Of a stretch of 40,742 nucleotides of DNA, positions 1-7,588 are shown one piece after another. Position 1 is the first letter of the stretch; every line of letters starts with the position of its first letter. The translations under genes and the position numbers were made by a program. This DNA comes from a virus. Location of the stretch: IMG/VR virus record IMGVR_UViG_3300034072_000939, positions 1 to 40,742 of that record; one strand, written 5' to 3'. The notes under the pieces are model-generated. The model had not been told where the DNA came from. It did no database searches and saw nothing but the letters and a program-made list of their open reading frames with translations.

Positions 1-160
1 ATTATCCTCGCCCCGATTATTTGGGCCACGGATCGATTATCCCCGGTCGCCGGTCGGATAATCCACGGCTTGATTATCCGTGAGCGGTTATCCCCGGTCC
101 GATTATCCCTGGGGGGGGGGGGGGATTATCCATGGACCGATTATCCCTGGTCCGATTATT
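1..160. repeat. Cluster of GATTATCC-type iteron-like repeats
   Basis: Copies of GATTATCC or close variants start near 1, 15, 35, 72, 86, 101, 124, 139 and 154, and one copy lies in reverse orientation at 56-63. From 86 on, the unit is about 15 bp (GATTATCCCTGGTCC and variants) in near-tandem array, broken by a run of 14 G at 111-124. The core TTATCC matches the first six bases of the DnaA box TTATCCACA, but the following bases are usually CCGG or CTGG, so classical DnaA boxes are not present. The array lies upstream of the first gene. It could be an origin, an operator cluster or a packaging/terminus signal; the sequence does not decide. No gene is seen in 1-233. Confidence 0.75.
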
Positions 161-269
161 TCGGGTCACCTGCCCTCCGGGCGGGTGCGCGTTTTTGGCT
201 TCGCCCTAGTGGGGGTGCCTTGTTTCCGTTTCCTTGTGCTTTCCGCCCGCCCGTGCCACCCTAACGCCC

Positions 270-1061
270 ATGGGCGTTTCGAAGGCGAGGAAGAGCGGCG
301 CGTATCTGGGCGGTCGGCCTTTCCCCGTCTATTGCCCCGTTTGCCGCAAATGCGGTCTGGGGAAGCCGGGGCGTTTTTACAACAGCCGGGGGCTCTGCAA
401 TATTTGCCATCGCGAGGAGCGGCGGGAGGGCCGGAAGCATAAATGGCCCAATACCCCCACGATGCTCACCGATGGGGAGCTTCGGCGGTTGGCGTCCAAT
501 CCCCTTCGGTGGCTTCGCCAGCATGTGGGGCAAACGCATCTGAAGGATATCCCCCCGCATCTGCATGAGCTTGAGGCGTGGCGGATCGTTCATGTGGCCG
601 TTTGCCGTTGGTATGGGGAGAAGGTCTATCTCGATCCCATCCAGGTATCTTCATATGAGGATGTGGTTTGGGCCGCCCATGCCCCGCATGATGAGCGCGA
701 GCCGGCCGCCCTGGTCCCGCCCGCCAAAAAGCCGCTGCCCAAGAAGCGCCGCCGGGCGCGCACCGATCCGGTCCGGGATGCTTTGCTGGTGAATATCATC
801 CGCCCCCTGATGCGGCAGCTGCGCGAGGTTTTCCCGCAGCTGCCGCAGCCGCGCCTCATGCTTCTTAATGATAGCTGGACGCTGGTCTGGGTGAGCGGGT
901 TTGACTCCCTCGCCGTCAACGGTCCGATGAATGGTCCGGCCGCCACGATCGAGCTGTGCGAAAATGGTCCCGACGCTGTTACAGTCTTTGAATATCAGGT
1001 TGATATTTTCAAACTGATCTGGGACGTTTTTCAAATCGTTCAGGCGCAACAGGTGGACTAA
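270..1061 (+). CDS. Unrecognised protein with N-terminal Cys cluster
   Basis: A 263-residue protein of unknown function. Near its N-terminus it has a Cys-rich stretch (CPVCRKCG, then CNICH about 20 residues later) that looks like a treble-clef or zinc-ribbon metal site. It is followed by a basic segment (REERREGRKHK) and, in the middle, a second very basic stretch (KKPLPKKRRRAR), both consistent with nucleic-acid binding. The ATG at 270 is chosen because it precedes the Cys cluster; no Shine-Dalgarno sequence is visible there, and a TTG at 234 is open in frame. Base usage differs from the rest of the window: many CCC and GGG codons and long C runs. A transcription factor or DNA-binding accessory protein is possible; the family is not recognised. 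Confidence 0.6.
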   Translation: MGVSKARKSGAYLGGRPFPVYCPVCRKCGLGKPGRFYNSRGLCNICHREERREGRKHKWPNTPTMLTDGELRRLASNPLRWLRQHVGQTHLKDIPPHLHELEAWRIVHVAVCRWYGEKVYLDPIQVSSYEDVVWAAHAPHDEREPAALVPPAKKPLPKKRRRARTDPVRDALLVNIIRPLMRQLREVFPQLPQPRLMLLNDSWTLVWVSGFDSLAVNGPMNGPAATIELCENGPDAVTVFEYQVDIFKLIWDVFQIVQAQQVD

Positions 1062-1089
1062 CCTCCCGCGCTGTGGCATTTATGCGGGC

Positions 1090-4000
1090 ATGAAAGCAGA
1101 TCCCGCAGGTACAGTTCGTCAGCGCGCCGATGGCTCCGTCTGGGAGAAACCCACCTCCACATCTAAGGAGTGGACCCAGGTGAAGGACGGCGTAAACTCC
1201 GTTGGTACTGCCGCCCCCAAAGGCGCCGCCCCCGACTTTGAAAAAGGTCAGGATGGCGATGCCTGGATGAAGGCGCAGGCTCAATACGACCTCGATGGCC
1301 ATAAGCCGTCGAAGGAAACCCATCCCCAGCATGTGGATATCGACGCCGAGGGCGATATCGATAAGAAGCCCGTGCTGATGTGGAAGGATGATAAGGGCAG
1401 CGATCGCCGCTCCTACACCAAGCGGTTCCATTGGAACCGTTATTCCAAGGTCCATGACGACACCAAGGGCGCCGCTGACGCCATGGCGAAGGCTCAGGAG
1501 TACCTCGCTGAGTGCTGCAAGTCCGATAGCCCCGACCGCGAAGCCGCCATGGCCGCGCTGGTGCATCTGAAGACCGGTCACCCCGTCAATAACGTGCTGG
1601 CGCTGCACCCCGAGGCCACCCACGTTGCCCGTAAGATGAAGAAGTCGGGCAATCCTGACCTCTTTAAGGGCCAGACGACCGACAAGCTGCGCGAAATCCT
1701 CACCGCGTCGATCGCTCTGCGCGACCGCACCCAGTCTTTCCACTGGAACGTGACCGGCCCGACCTTCCCGCAGCTCCATGTGCTCTTCGGCGACCAGTAC
1801 GATGACCTCGCTGACGCCGTTGACCTGCTCGCCGAGCGCATTCGCGGCTTCCAAATCGTCGTCGATGAGGTTTCGATCGAGCCTCGAGCCATGCCGGCCG
1901 ACGCTCAGGGCATGTTGGTCGAGCTGATCGCGGCCCATGAGCAGCTTTGTGAGCTTTGCGAGCAGGGTGTCGAGGCCGCTGAGGCCGAAAATGACGCCGG
2001 AACGGTCGATATCCTCGGCAAGCGGGCCGCTGACCACGACAAAGCGGCTTGGTTCCTCCGTTCGACGGCCGGGTTGCAGAAGGGAGGCTCGACGGAAGAC
2101 GTCGAGCACCCTGACAAAGCCCACTTCATGTTCGCCCACCCTCGTGGGCACGCCTACATGGCCTCGGTTCATGAGCCCGTTGTCGCTGAGCACGTCGCTT
2201 CTCGGCGTCAATCCGGTGAGGGAAGGCTCTTCAACGCCAAGCCCTCGCAGGTTAAGAAGCTCATCAAGAAGGCCGGCGTCGGTCATTTCGATGGCGAGAC
2301 CATGATGCACGCCAATGCGGCCATCATGTGCGCCGATTATCTGTCGAAGACGCCTAAGTTCGACATCGCCAACGACGGTATGGCCAAGGCAGCTGCTTGC
2401 GTGCGCAAGGCCTCCGATAAGGTCGCCCGCCAGTTCGGCCATCCTCCCTGCCCTGAGGGTATGTCGTACTGCCCGCCTGGCATCGCGATGGGTTACCTCG
2501 AGAATCTCGGGGCTGCCAAGGCGTTCCCGAAGGCTTTCGAGGACCTCAAGCGCGCCGCCGACCCGTACTCGACCGCAAACCCGAAGGAGCAGATCCGCGC
2601 TGAGATCAAGCGGGATGAGCGCGACGTGACGGACCCCGAGGACCTCAAGCGCGCTGAGATGACCGTTCGAAAGGCTTACGGCACGATCGAGGGCCGCGAG
2701 TCAGATATCCAGCGCATCCTTCAGACGCTTCAGTCAAAGAAGCACAAGATCAATAAAGGAACCCAGACATGCTCTCCGACCGAGGCCGAGAAATCCTCTC
2801 CTGTTCAGACTCTTACAACTTCAAGCGATCTGCCGACGTCAAGCTTCACGACGGCGACTGCTGTACAGAAGTCGACCACGCCTGGCCAGAACTCGCTGTC
2901 TTCAAAGGCAGCGGTGCTGGACGACGCGATCGAGAAGGGCGGCCAGTTCCTCGCACGGCTGTCCCCGGCTCGCGGGGATAATCGGGCGCGCTACGTCTAC
3001 GACAAGACGGCGTTCCTCTCGCTTGTCGAGAGCGACCACTTCGCCAACATCGTGACGCCGGGCGTGAAGTTCCACTGCCCGATCCACACGGGCGAGAAGT
3101 TCGTCGACGGCTTTGTCTCCATCGAGGATCGCGTCGGGCAGATGCTTCACGTCGCGCACGATGGGACCGGCCGCCGTGGCAGCCTCGGTATCGATCAGCT
3201 CCAGAAGATGCTCCTCGAGTACCACCAGCCCTTCCTTGAGACGGAAGGTGACTGCGCTGAGTGCGAAGGCTGCGAGGATTGCGAGGAGTGGGAGGACGAT
3301 TCGGTCAACGAGCCGTCGATCATCAAGGCCACCGACATGACGACCCACGTCGATGTCGTGAAGGCTGACAGCATCCCCGACGACTACAACAAGCCCCGCC
3401 GCATCCGTCAGGGTGAGCCCGGCTACGGCAAGAAGAAGTTTGTCGTCAACGCTCGCAACGCTCAGGGCAAGACGCGCGTGATCCGGTTTGGCGACGCCAA
3501 CATGGAAATCCGCCGCGACGATCCCGAGCGCCGCAAGAATTTCCGCAGCCGCCACGGCTGCGACACGGCAGCGGGCAAGGACATCCTCACCGCCAAGTAC
3601 TGGTCGTGTAAGCAGTGGCGCCATAAGGAAAAGGTCGTGAAGTCCTCCGTCGAGCTTGCTGACTGGGGAACCAAGCAGCCCGAGCACGAGCTTATCCGTG
3701 CGCAGGCTCAGGCTGCTTACGTCAACGCTCTTCGCCGGTCGAAGGCTGGCGAGCTTAGCGACGACGTGATGAAGGCCATGAGCGTTGCGGTTCTCAACCG
3801 CGACTACAACGAGGTCCTCAAGCTTGCCGAGGAGGACAACGAGATCGAGCCGGTGCGCAAGGCTGTCTGGACGACCGCCTATGTCAACGACCTGCCCGAC
3901 TCTGCCTTCCTCTACGTCGAGTCCGGCGGAAAGAAGGATGGTGAGGGCAAGACCACGCCCCGGTCGCTCCGTCACCTTCCTTATAAGGACAAGAACGGAA

Positions 4001-4431
4001 AGGTTGACCTCCCTCACCTCCGCAACGCTCTCGCCCGCCTCGAGGGTACCCAGATCCCCGACTCGGTGAAGGCTGGGATTAGGAAGCGCGCTCAGTCCAT
4101 GCTTGCCGATGCCACGGGCAAGAAGGTGGAGAAGGCTGAGCCCGAGGTGAGCAAGGACGAGATCAAGAAGGCCAACATGGCTGTCGCCGGTCTCGTCGAG
4201 ACCGGTAAGTCGGCGATCGACCCTCTCGACGCTTGGCTTGCGAAAGGTCTTGTGCCGACCAACGAACTTGATGAATATATCAAGGAGTCAGTTGGTGACT
4301 TCTCAGACTTCGCCGAGGACCTAGCCTTCGCCCCCGCCTCAGTCCGAAGCCAAGCCCACTACCTTCGCATGGCGAAGGGACCCCTCGCTCTCCGCGCTCG
4401 CTACGTGGACGTCAAAGGTAAGCTCTCGTGA
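1090..4431 (+). CDS. Head-module polyprotein: TopIB-like halves around a Dps domain, plus C-terminal phage modules
   Basis: A 1113-residue multidomain protein directly upstream of the portal (GTGA overlap at 4428). Residues 91-170 and 340-475 resemble the two halves of a small type IB topoisomerase. The second half has LFNAKPSQVKKLIKKAG and FGHPP followed by a SYCPP site at Y460, but the catalytic arginine of the DFRT-type motif reads GET, so activity is unlikely. Between them, residues about 197-328 form a full Dps-like four-helix domain with HWNVTGPTFPQLH (H218, H230), D245 and E249. After a Ser/Thr-rich stretch (about 560-607) come a domain with a CxxCxxCxxC acidic cluster (722-731), a small module ending RHGCD and YWSCKQW (770-843), and a module with LPDSAF, PRSLRHLP and LRNALARLEG (about 930-1003) known from phage head proteins. 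The start has only a weak ribosome site. Possibly an internal head protein; function is inferred. Around 2769-2910 another frame may be the coding one (separate entry). Confidence 0.7.
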   Translation: MKADPAGTVRQRADGSVWEKPTSTSKEWTQVKDGVNSVGTAAPKGAAPDFEKGQDGDAWMKAQAQYDLDGHKPSKETHPQHVDIDAEGDIDKKPVLMWKDDKGSDRRSYTKRFHWNRYSKVHDDTKGAADAMAKAQEYLAECCKSDSPDREAAMAALVHLKTGHPVNNVLALHPEATHVARKMKKSGNPDLFKGQTTDKLREILTASIALRDRTQSFHWNVTGPTFPQLHVLFGDQYDDLADAVDLLAERIRGFQIVVDEVSIEPRAMPADAQGMLVELIAAHEQLCELCEQGVEAAEAENDAGTVDILGKRAADHDKAAWFLRSTAGLQKGGSTEDVEHPDKAHFMFAHPRGHAYMASVHEPVVAEHVASRRQSGEGRLFNAKPSQVKKLIKKAGVGHFDGETMMHANAAIMCADYLSKTPKFDIANDGMAKAAACVRKASDKVARQFGHPPCPEGMSYCPPGIAMGYLENLGAAKAFPKAFEDLKRAADPYSTANPKEQIRAEIKRDERDVTDPEDLKRAEMTVRKAYGTIEGRESDIQRILQTLQSKKHKINKGTQTCSPTEAEKSSPVQTLTTSSDLPTSSFTTATAVQKSTTPGQNSLSSKAAVLDDAIEKGGQFLARLSPARGDNRARYVYDKTAFLSLVESDHFANIVTPGVKFHCPIHTGEKFVDGFVSIEDRVGQMLHVAHDGTGRRGSLGIDQLQKMLLEYHQPFLETEGDCAECEGCEDCEEWEDDSVNEPSIIKATDMTTHVDVVKADSIPDDYNKPRRIRQGEPGYGKKKFVVNARNAQGKTRVIRFGDANMEIRRDDPERRKNFRSRHGCDTAAGKDILTAKYWSCKQWRHKEKVVKSSVELADWGTKQPEHELIRAQAQAAYVNALRRSKAGELSDDVMKAMSVAVLNRDYNEVLKLAEEDNEIEPVRKAVWTTAYVNDLPDSAFLYVESGGKKDGEGKTTPRSLRHLPYKDKNGKVDLPHLRNALARLEGTQIPDSVKAGIRKRAQSMLADATGKKVEKAEPEVSKDEIKKANMAVAGLVETGKSAIDPLDAWLAKGLVPTNELDEYIKESVGDFSDFAEDLAFAPASVRSQAHYLRMAKGPLALRARYVDVKGKLS
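1672..2079 (+). other. Embedded Dps/ferritin-like domain (residues about 195-330 of the polyprotein)
   Basis: This segment follows the Dps pattern in order: helix A with ALRDRTQSFHWNVTG, helix B with FPQLHVLFGDQYDDLADAVD and LAERIR, helix C with MLVELIAAHEQLCEL, helix D with ILGKRAADHDKAAWFLRS. In Dps the intersubunit ferroxidase site uses two His and three acidic residues. H218, H230, D245 and E249 sit at the canonical spacings (12, 15 and 19), while the acid four residues after the second His is G234, with D235 next to it. Dps proteins bind DNA and oxidise Fe(II) with peroxide. Finding one inside a phage head-module polyprotein is unusual. Confidence 0.82.
2754..2914 (+). other. Possible out-of-frame gene start and frame switch inside the polyprotein
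   Basis: In the third frame a TAA (2754-2756) is followed by an AAAGGA ribosome site and an ATG at 2769. That frame gives a protein-like 46-codon stretch rich in C-ending codons (for example DVKLHDGDCCTEVDHAWPEL). The long frame over the same bases gives a Ser/Thr-rich string. Removing one base near 2907-2912 would join the ATG-2769 frame to the long frame, which is clearly coding again from about 2911. So this could be two genes fused by two small indels, a +1 frameshift site, or just an S/T linker with a shadow frame. GC at third positions does not settle it. Confidence 0.4.
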
Positions 4432-5885
4432 CAGACAAAACCGCCGACAGCTCTGAGACCATCGCCAAGGGCGATCTCCCTAAGGAGCTACTGAAGCCCG
4501 GCGGGGAAGTGCGCTTGGCGTCGCCTAAGGCGGCGAACCTCGACCCGATGAGCTCAATGTGGCTCACCGCCCAGTCGATGTTCCCGTCGGACATCCATCA
4601 AGGTACGGGCATCCTCTCGTATACGACGCTGCGGGCGATGTCCCGCATCCCGTATATCGCGGCGATCCTGCTGACCCGTATGAATCAGGCTTCTGACTTC
4701 GCTGTTCAGCAGCCTGATCCGTACAGCCTCGGCCATGTCATCACTCCCGATGACAAGAAGCGCGTCCTGACTCGCCGGGATAGGTCCACCATCGCTGAGA
4801 TTCAGGAGTTCATCCTGAACGGCGGTGGCACCTATTTCCCCGGTGGGTTCGAGTCGTTCCTCCGAGCGATCGTTCACGACACGCTCGTGTATGATCAGGT
4901 CAACGTGGAAAAGGTGATGAACGTGACGACCGGCAAGCCCGGCGCCTTCGTTCCCGCCGATCCGACCACGATGCGACGGAAGGCTCCCGACCGTAGCCAG
5001 ATCAAAGACATGCGCTGGGATATCCGGGACACCGGATATATCCAGGTCCTCAACAACCGCATCGTCAATGAGTTCTCGCCCGACACGATGTCATGGTGGA
5101 TCCGCAACCGCGAGACCTTCATGTATCGGAATGGCTACGGCGCTCCTGAGCTTGAGAAGGCGGTCTCCATCGTGGCCGCCCTCGTCAACGCCATCACGCA
5201 CAACACCGTCAACTACACGACGGGTATCCACTCCCAGAACCTGATCGAGGCCGGTATCATCGGCTCCGATGACCGCATGTCGACGCTTCAGCGGGTTATC
5301 GAGGTCTCCACCTCCGGTATCCGACATTCGCGTCGCACGCCGCTCTTCCAGGTTAATCCGGCGCTCCAAGAATACTTGAAGGTCCACCCTCTCGGATCGA
5401 CCAACAAGGAGATGGAGTTCTCCGAGTGGATTAACTTCCTGAAGAAGCAGCTGTGCTCTCTGTTCCAGATGGACCCCGCCGAGCTGGGCGACATCTTCGG
5501 AACGGAGAACCAGAGGACGCAGGTTGGCTCGGCTTCTCCGACTGATCGGATTATCGCCTCTAAGGAGCGTGGCCTTCGTCCGCTCATGCGGACTATCCAG
5601 CGCTGGATCAATGAGTTCCTCATTGCTCCTCACTGGCCTGGATACCGGCTCACCTTCCGAGGCTTTGATGCGGTCACGGAAGAGAAGAAGATCGAGCTGG
5701 ACCTCAAGGCGGTCTCCTCGTTCCTCTCACCGAACGAGCTTCGTCTTGAGCGCGGCCTCGAGCCCTGGGATGACCCGGTCTCGAAGCGTCCTCTCAATGC
5801 CCTCTACACCGCCTACATCCAAGATCAGCTCGCCAACCAGCAAGCTGATACGGAAGATGACGCTAAGGCTGTAGTTGGTAATTGA
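4428..5885 (+). CDS. Portal protein
   Basis: A 485-residue protein with the length, position and sequence character of a phage portal, the dodecameric ring at the capsid vertex through which DNA enters and leaves. It starts at a GTG that overlaps the stop of the previous gene (GTGA) and is followed by the prohead protease. Supporting stretches are MSRIPYIAAILLTRMNQ near the N-terminus, FMYRNGYGAPELEKAV in the middle (portal proteins often carry a GYG-SPLE-like motif here), a long central helical part, and SPNELRLERGLEPWDDP near the C-terminus, typical of the portal wing end. The last 25 residues are polar and acidic. No protease or MuF-type domain is fused to it. Confidence 0.85.
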   Translation: MTDKTADSSETIAKGDLPKELLKPGGEVRLASPKAANLDPMSSMWLTAQSMFPSDIHQGTGILSYTTLRAMSRIPYIAAILLTRMNQASDFAVQQPDPYSLGHVITPDDKKRVLTRRDRSTIAEIQEFILNGGGTYFPGGFESFLRAIVHDTLVYDQVNVEKVMNVTTGKPGAFVPADPTTMRRKAPDRSQIKDMRWDIRDTGYIQVLNNRIVNEFSPDTMSWWIRNRETFMYRNGYGAPELEKAVSIVAALVNAITHNTVNYTTGIHSQNLIEAGIIGSDDRMSTLQRVIEVSTSGIRHSRRTPLFQVNPALQEYLKVHPLGSTNKEMEFSEWINFLKKQLCSLFQMDPAELGDIFGTENQRTQVGSASPTDRIIASKERGLRPLMRTIQRWINEFLIAPHWPGYRLTFRGFDAVTEEKKIELDLKAVSSFLSPNELRLERGLEPWDDPVSKRPLNALYTAYIQDQLANQQADTEDDAKAVVGN

Positions 5886-5907
5886 ACTCCTGTGATTGCT
5901 AGGGCAT

Positions 5908-5939
5908 TGTTCACGAGAGGAGTTTTCCAATCGTGAACA
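5908..5939 (+). promoter_or_regulatory. Hairpin enclosing the ribosome site and start codon of the protease gene
   Basis: TGTTCACGA (5908-5916) and TCGTGAACA (5931-5939) form a perfect 9-bp inverted repeat. The 14-base loop holds the ribosome site GAGGAG (5917-5922), and the GTG start (5933) lies in the 3' arm. As RNA this would hide the start codon; as DNA it would be a dyad operator. A 9-bp hairpin can arise by chance once or twice in a window of this size, so the argument rests on its exact placement in a 47-base intergenic gap. Confidence 0.5.
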
Positions 5940-6808
5940 CTGCTGCACAACCACAGCTTGTTAGCTTCGGCGGTCTTTCCTCCGGGTTTGACTCTTCGAT
6001 CTTTCTTGACGAGGACCGGTTCCGTCTTTGGACGCCGGCCTCGGTAACGATCGAAGGTTTTTCCAAGGGGACTAAGACCAAGCCGAGGCTTGGCCGCATT
6101 TCTGGAATCGCCACGTCTGAGGCGCCTGACGAGGATGGTGACATCGTCGATCAGGAAGGTCTCGAGTGGGATTACTTCATCGGTAAGGGCGGGCAAAAGG
6201 GCCACGGGCTGATTTTGCTTGAGCATCCCGTCGGAGTGGTCAATACCATCGGCTACCCGGTGGGCATTGAGCTGACTGAGATCAAGTCGGCGATCACGGG
6301 GCAGATGGTCAAGGCGACTAAGGTCGTCGCTGACCTCTATCTTGAAGATAAGATGGGCCGCGTCACTTACAAGAAAGCCAGAGTTATGAAGCGGGCTGGT
6401 GCCCAGCGCTCGATTGGATTTTCCATCGAGGGCGGCGTCAAGCAGCGCGTCGGGAAGCGTATCGCAAAAGGCCGCGTAAAGTGGCTTGCGGTTACCGCTG
6501 CTCCAAGAAATCATGACTCTTGGTGGGAGCCCATGATGATGTCAGCTAATGGTGCAACCATCACCAAAGCGCAGGTTGGTTATCCCATGCAGGGTGCCGG
6601 CTACGTTGGTGAGATTGCTCCATTGGTTGCGCAGTCTCTTCAAGGTGCCCAATCAATTGATCGCGAGAAATTGGTGATGCAAATCGCCAAGACCTGGTCG
6701 CAGGAACTTACCTGGTCACAGGCAGAAAGTGTTTTCGATTATATCGTTCAGTCCCTGACGGCGAAGGGCCTTCGCGTCGGACCCCAAAACAAGGCAGGAA
6801 AACCATGA
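5933..6808 (+). CDS. Prohead maturation protease (HK97/S78-like serine protease)
   Basis: A 291-residue protein between portal and scaffold, the usual place of the prohead protease that cleaves scaffold and capsid arms during maturation. The N-terminal part has SGIATSEAPDEDGDIVDQEG, typical of this fold. The likely catalytic His is H98 in LLEHP and the likely Ser is S160 in QRSIGFSIEGG, matching the His and SxGF-type Ser of this family. WLAVTAAPRN follows. The GTG start lies 10 bases after GAGGAG and inside a hairpin. The C-terminal third is unusual: residues 217-237 (YPMQGAGY, then EIAPLVAQSLQ) repeat a motif of the major capsid protein N-arm. The stop overlaps the next start (ATGA). Confidence 0.85.
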   Translation: MNTAAQPQLVSFGGLSSGFDSSIFLDEDRFRLWTPASVTIEGFSKGTKTKPRLGRISGIATSEAPDEDGDIVDQEGLEWDYFIGKGGQKGHGLILLEHPVGVVNTIGYPVGIELTEIKSAITGQMVKATKVVADLYLEDKMGRVTYKKARVMKRAGAQRSIGFSIEGGVKQRVGKRIAKGRVKWLAVTAAPRNHDSWWEPMMMSANGATITKAQVGYPMQGAGYVGEIAPLVAQSLQGAQSIDREKLVMQIAKTWSQELTWSQAESVFDYIVQSLTAKGLRVGPQNKAGKP

Positions 6809-7557
6809 TCAAGGGAAAGGCGAGCGAGCTGTTTCAGAAGCTCCTTCCGACGCTCGGCGACGATGAAGCCCGAGCCATCTGCGTCGAGAAGATCCACAAG
6901 GGCCAGCTCGAGGACGACCTCGGCGCGGCTCCCATTATCGGTCAGGCCGAGATGAGCAAGCTCATCGACGAACTGGCCAAGTCCTTTGTCGCTGAGGTTG
7001 CCCCCGCAGCCCCGGCCAAGATCGTCAAGGGCGGCTCCCGCTTCGTTGGCAACGAGGACGTCGACAGCGCGTCGGCTCTCGTTGACATTGAGGCTTCGGT
7101 CTCGGCGCTCTCGGCTCAGTCGGACCGCCACTACACCCAGCTCGTCAAGGGTCTCACCGCCCTCGGCAACATCGAGAAGACGGTCCTCACGACCCTCGCC
7201 GAGATGGACCGCCGCAATGCAGAGCTGACCAACACTGTTGCCGAGCTTCGTAAGGGCCTTGAGGCCATCACGAAGGGCGGCCCGAAGTCGACCCAGGCGA
7301 CCGCCGTCGTCCCGCACCCCGCTGAGGCGGCTCGCGGCGCGGCTGACGGTGTCGTTGCGCAGGCCACCGGCAACATCGAAGTTGACCGCGAGCTTGCTCT
7401 CTTCACCAAGGTCGAGCAGTTCTGCAACGAGAACATCGCCAAGGGTGGCACCGCTGAGGACCGCAAGCAGGAGCTTCGCTTCGCGCTTGGTGAGATCTTC
7501 TCCGGCGCGCTCCCGAGCGACGTCAACACCCGCTACAACCTCGGGCTTCAGGCCTGA
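6805..7557 (+). CDS. Probable capsid scaffold / assembly protein
   Basis: A 250-residue acidic, Ala-rich protein lying between protease and major capsid protein, the classical scaffold position. It has an alpha-helical N-terminal part, an Ala/Pro linker around residues 64-72, a likely coiled coil (about 90-155, with heptad-like LSAQSDRHYTQLVKGLTAL and LTNTVAELRKGLEAI), a low-complexity segment (TQATAVVPHPAEAARGAAD) and a helical C-terminus. No enzymatic motif is visible. Scaffold proteins of this kind direct procapsid assembly and are removed by the protease. The start overlaps the protease stop. A minor capsid or decoration role is the alternative. Confidence 0.6.
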   Translation: MIKGKASELFQKLLPTLGDDEARAICVEKIHKGQLEDDLGAAPIIGQAEMSKLIDELAKSFVAEVAPAAPAKIVKGGSRFVGNEDVDSASALVDIEASVSALSAQSDRHYTQLVKGLTALGNIEKTVLTTLAEMDRRNAELTNTVAELRKGLEAITKGGPKSTQATAVVPHPAEAARGAADGVVAQATGNIEVDRELALFTKVEQFCNENIAKGGTAEDRKQELRFALGEIFSGALPSDVNTRYNLGLQA

Positions 7558-7588
7558 TCTGACGGCCTCTGACACAGGAGACTAACGC

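Noticed and set aside
1-160. The repeat array as a CRISPR
   Set aside because: Repeat units are about 8-15 bp and almost contiguous, with no 25-40 bp spacers and no cas gene nearby.
2081-2149. Small stems in the polyprotein gene (8 bp plus 4 bp at 2081-2112; 6 bp at 2134-2149)
   Set aside because: Stems of 6-8 bp are expected several times by chance in 40 kb; no placement that suggests function. The same applies to stems at 3016-3032, 4736-4755, 5020-5039 and 33997-34017.
1009-2442. Long open frame on the minus strand (477 codons)
   Set aside because: It is antisense to the Dps/TopIB-like region, which has real motifs on the + strand. High C/G at third positions leaves long antisense frames open. 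No ribosome site or recognisable domain.
2902-4017. Minus-strand open frame opposite the polyprotein C-terminal half
   Set aside because: The + strand frame has Cys clusters and phage modules; the antisense frame is Leu/Val/Asp-rich with no motif.
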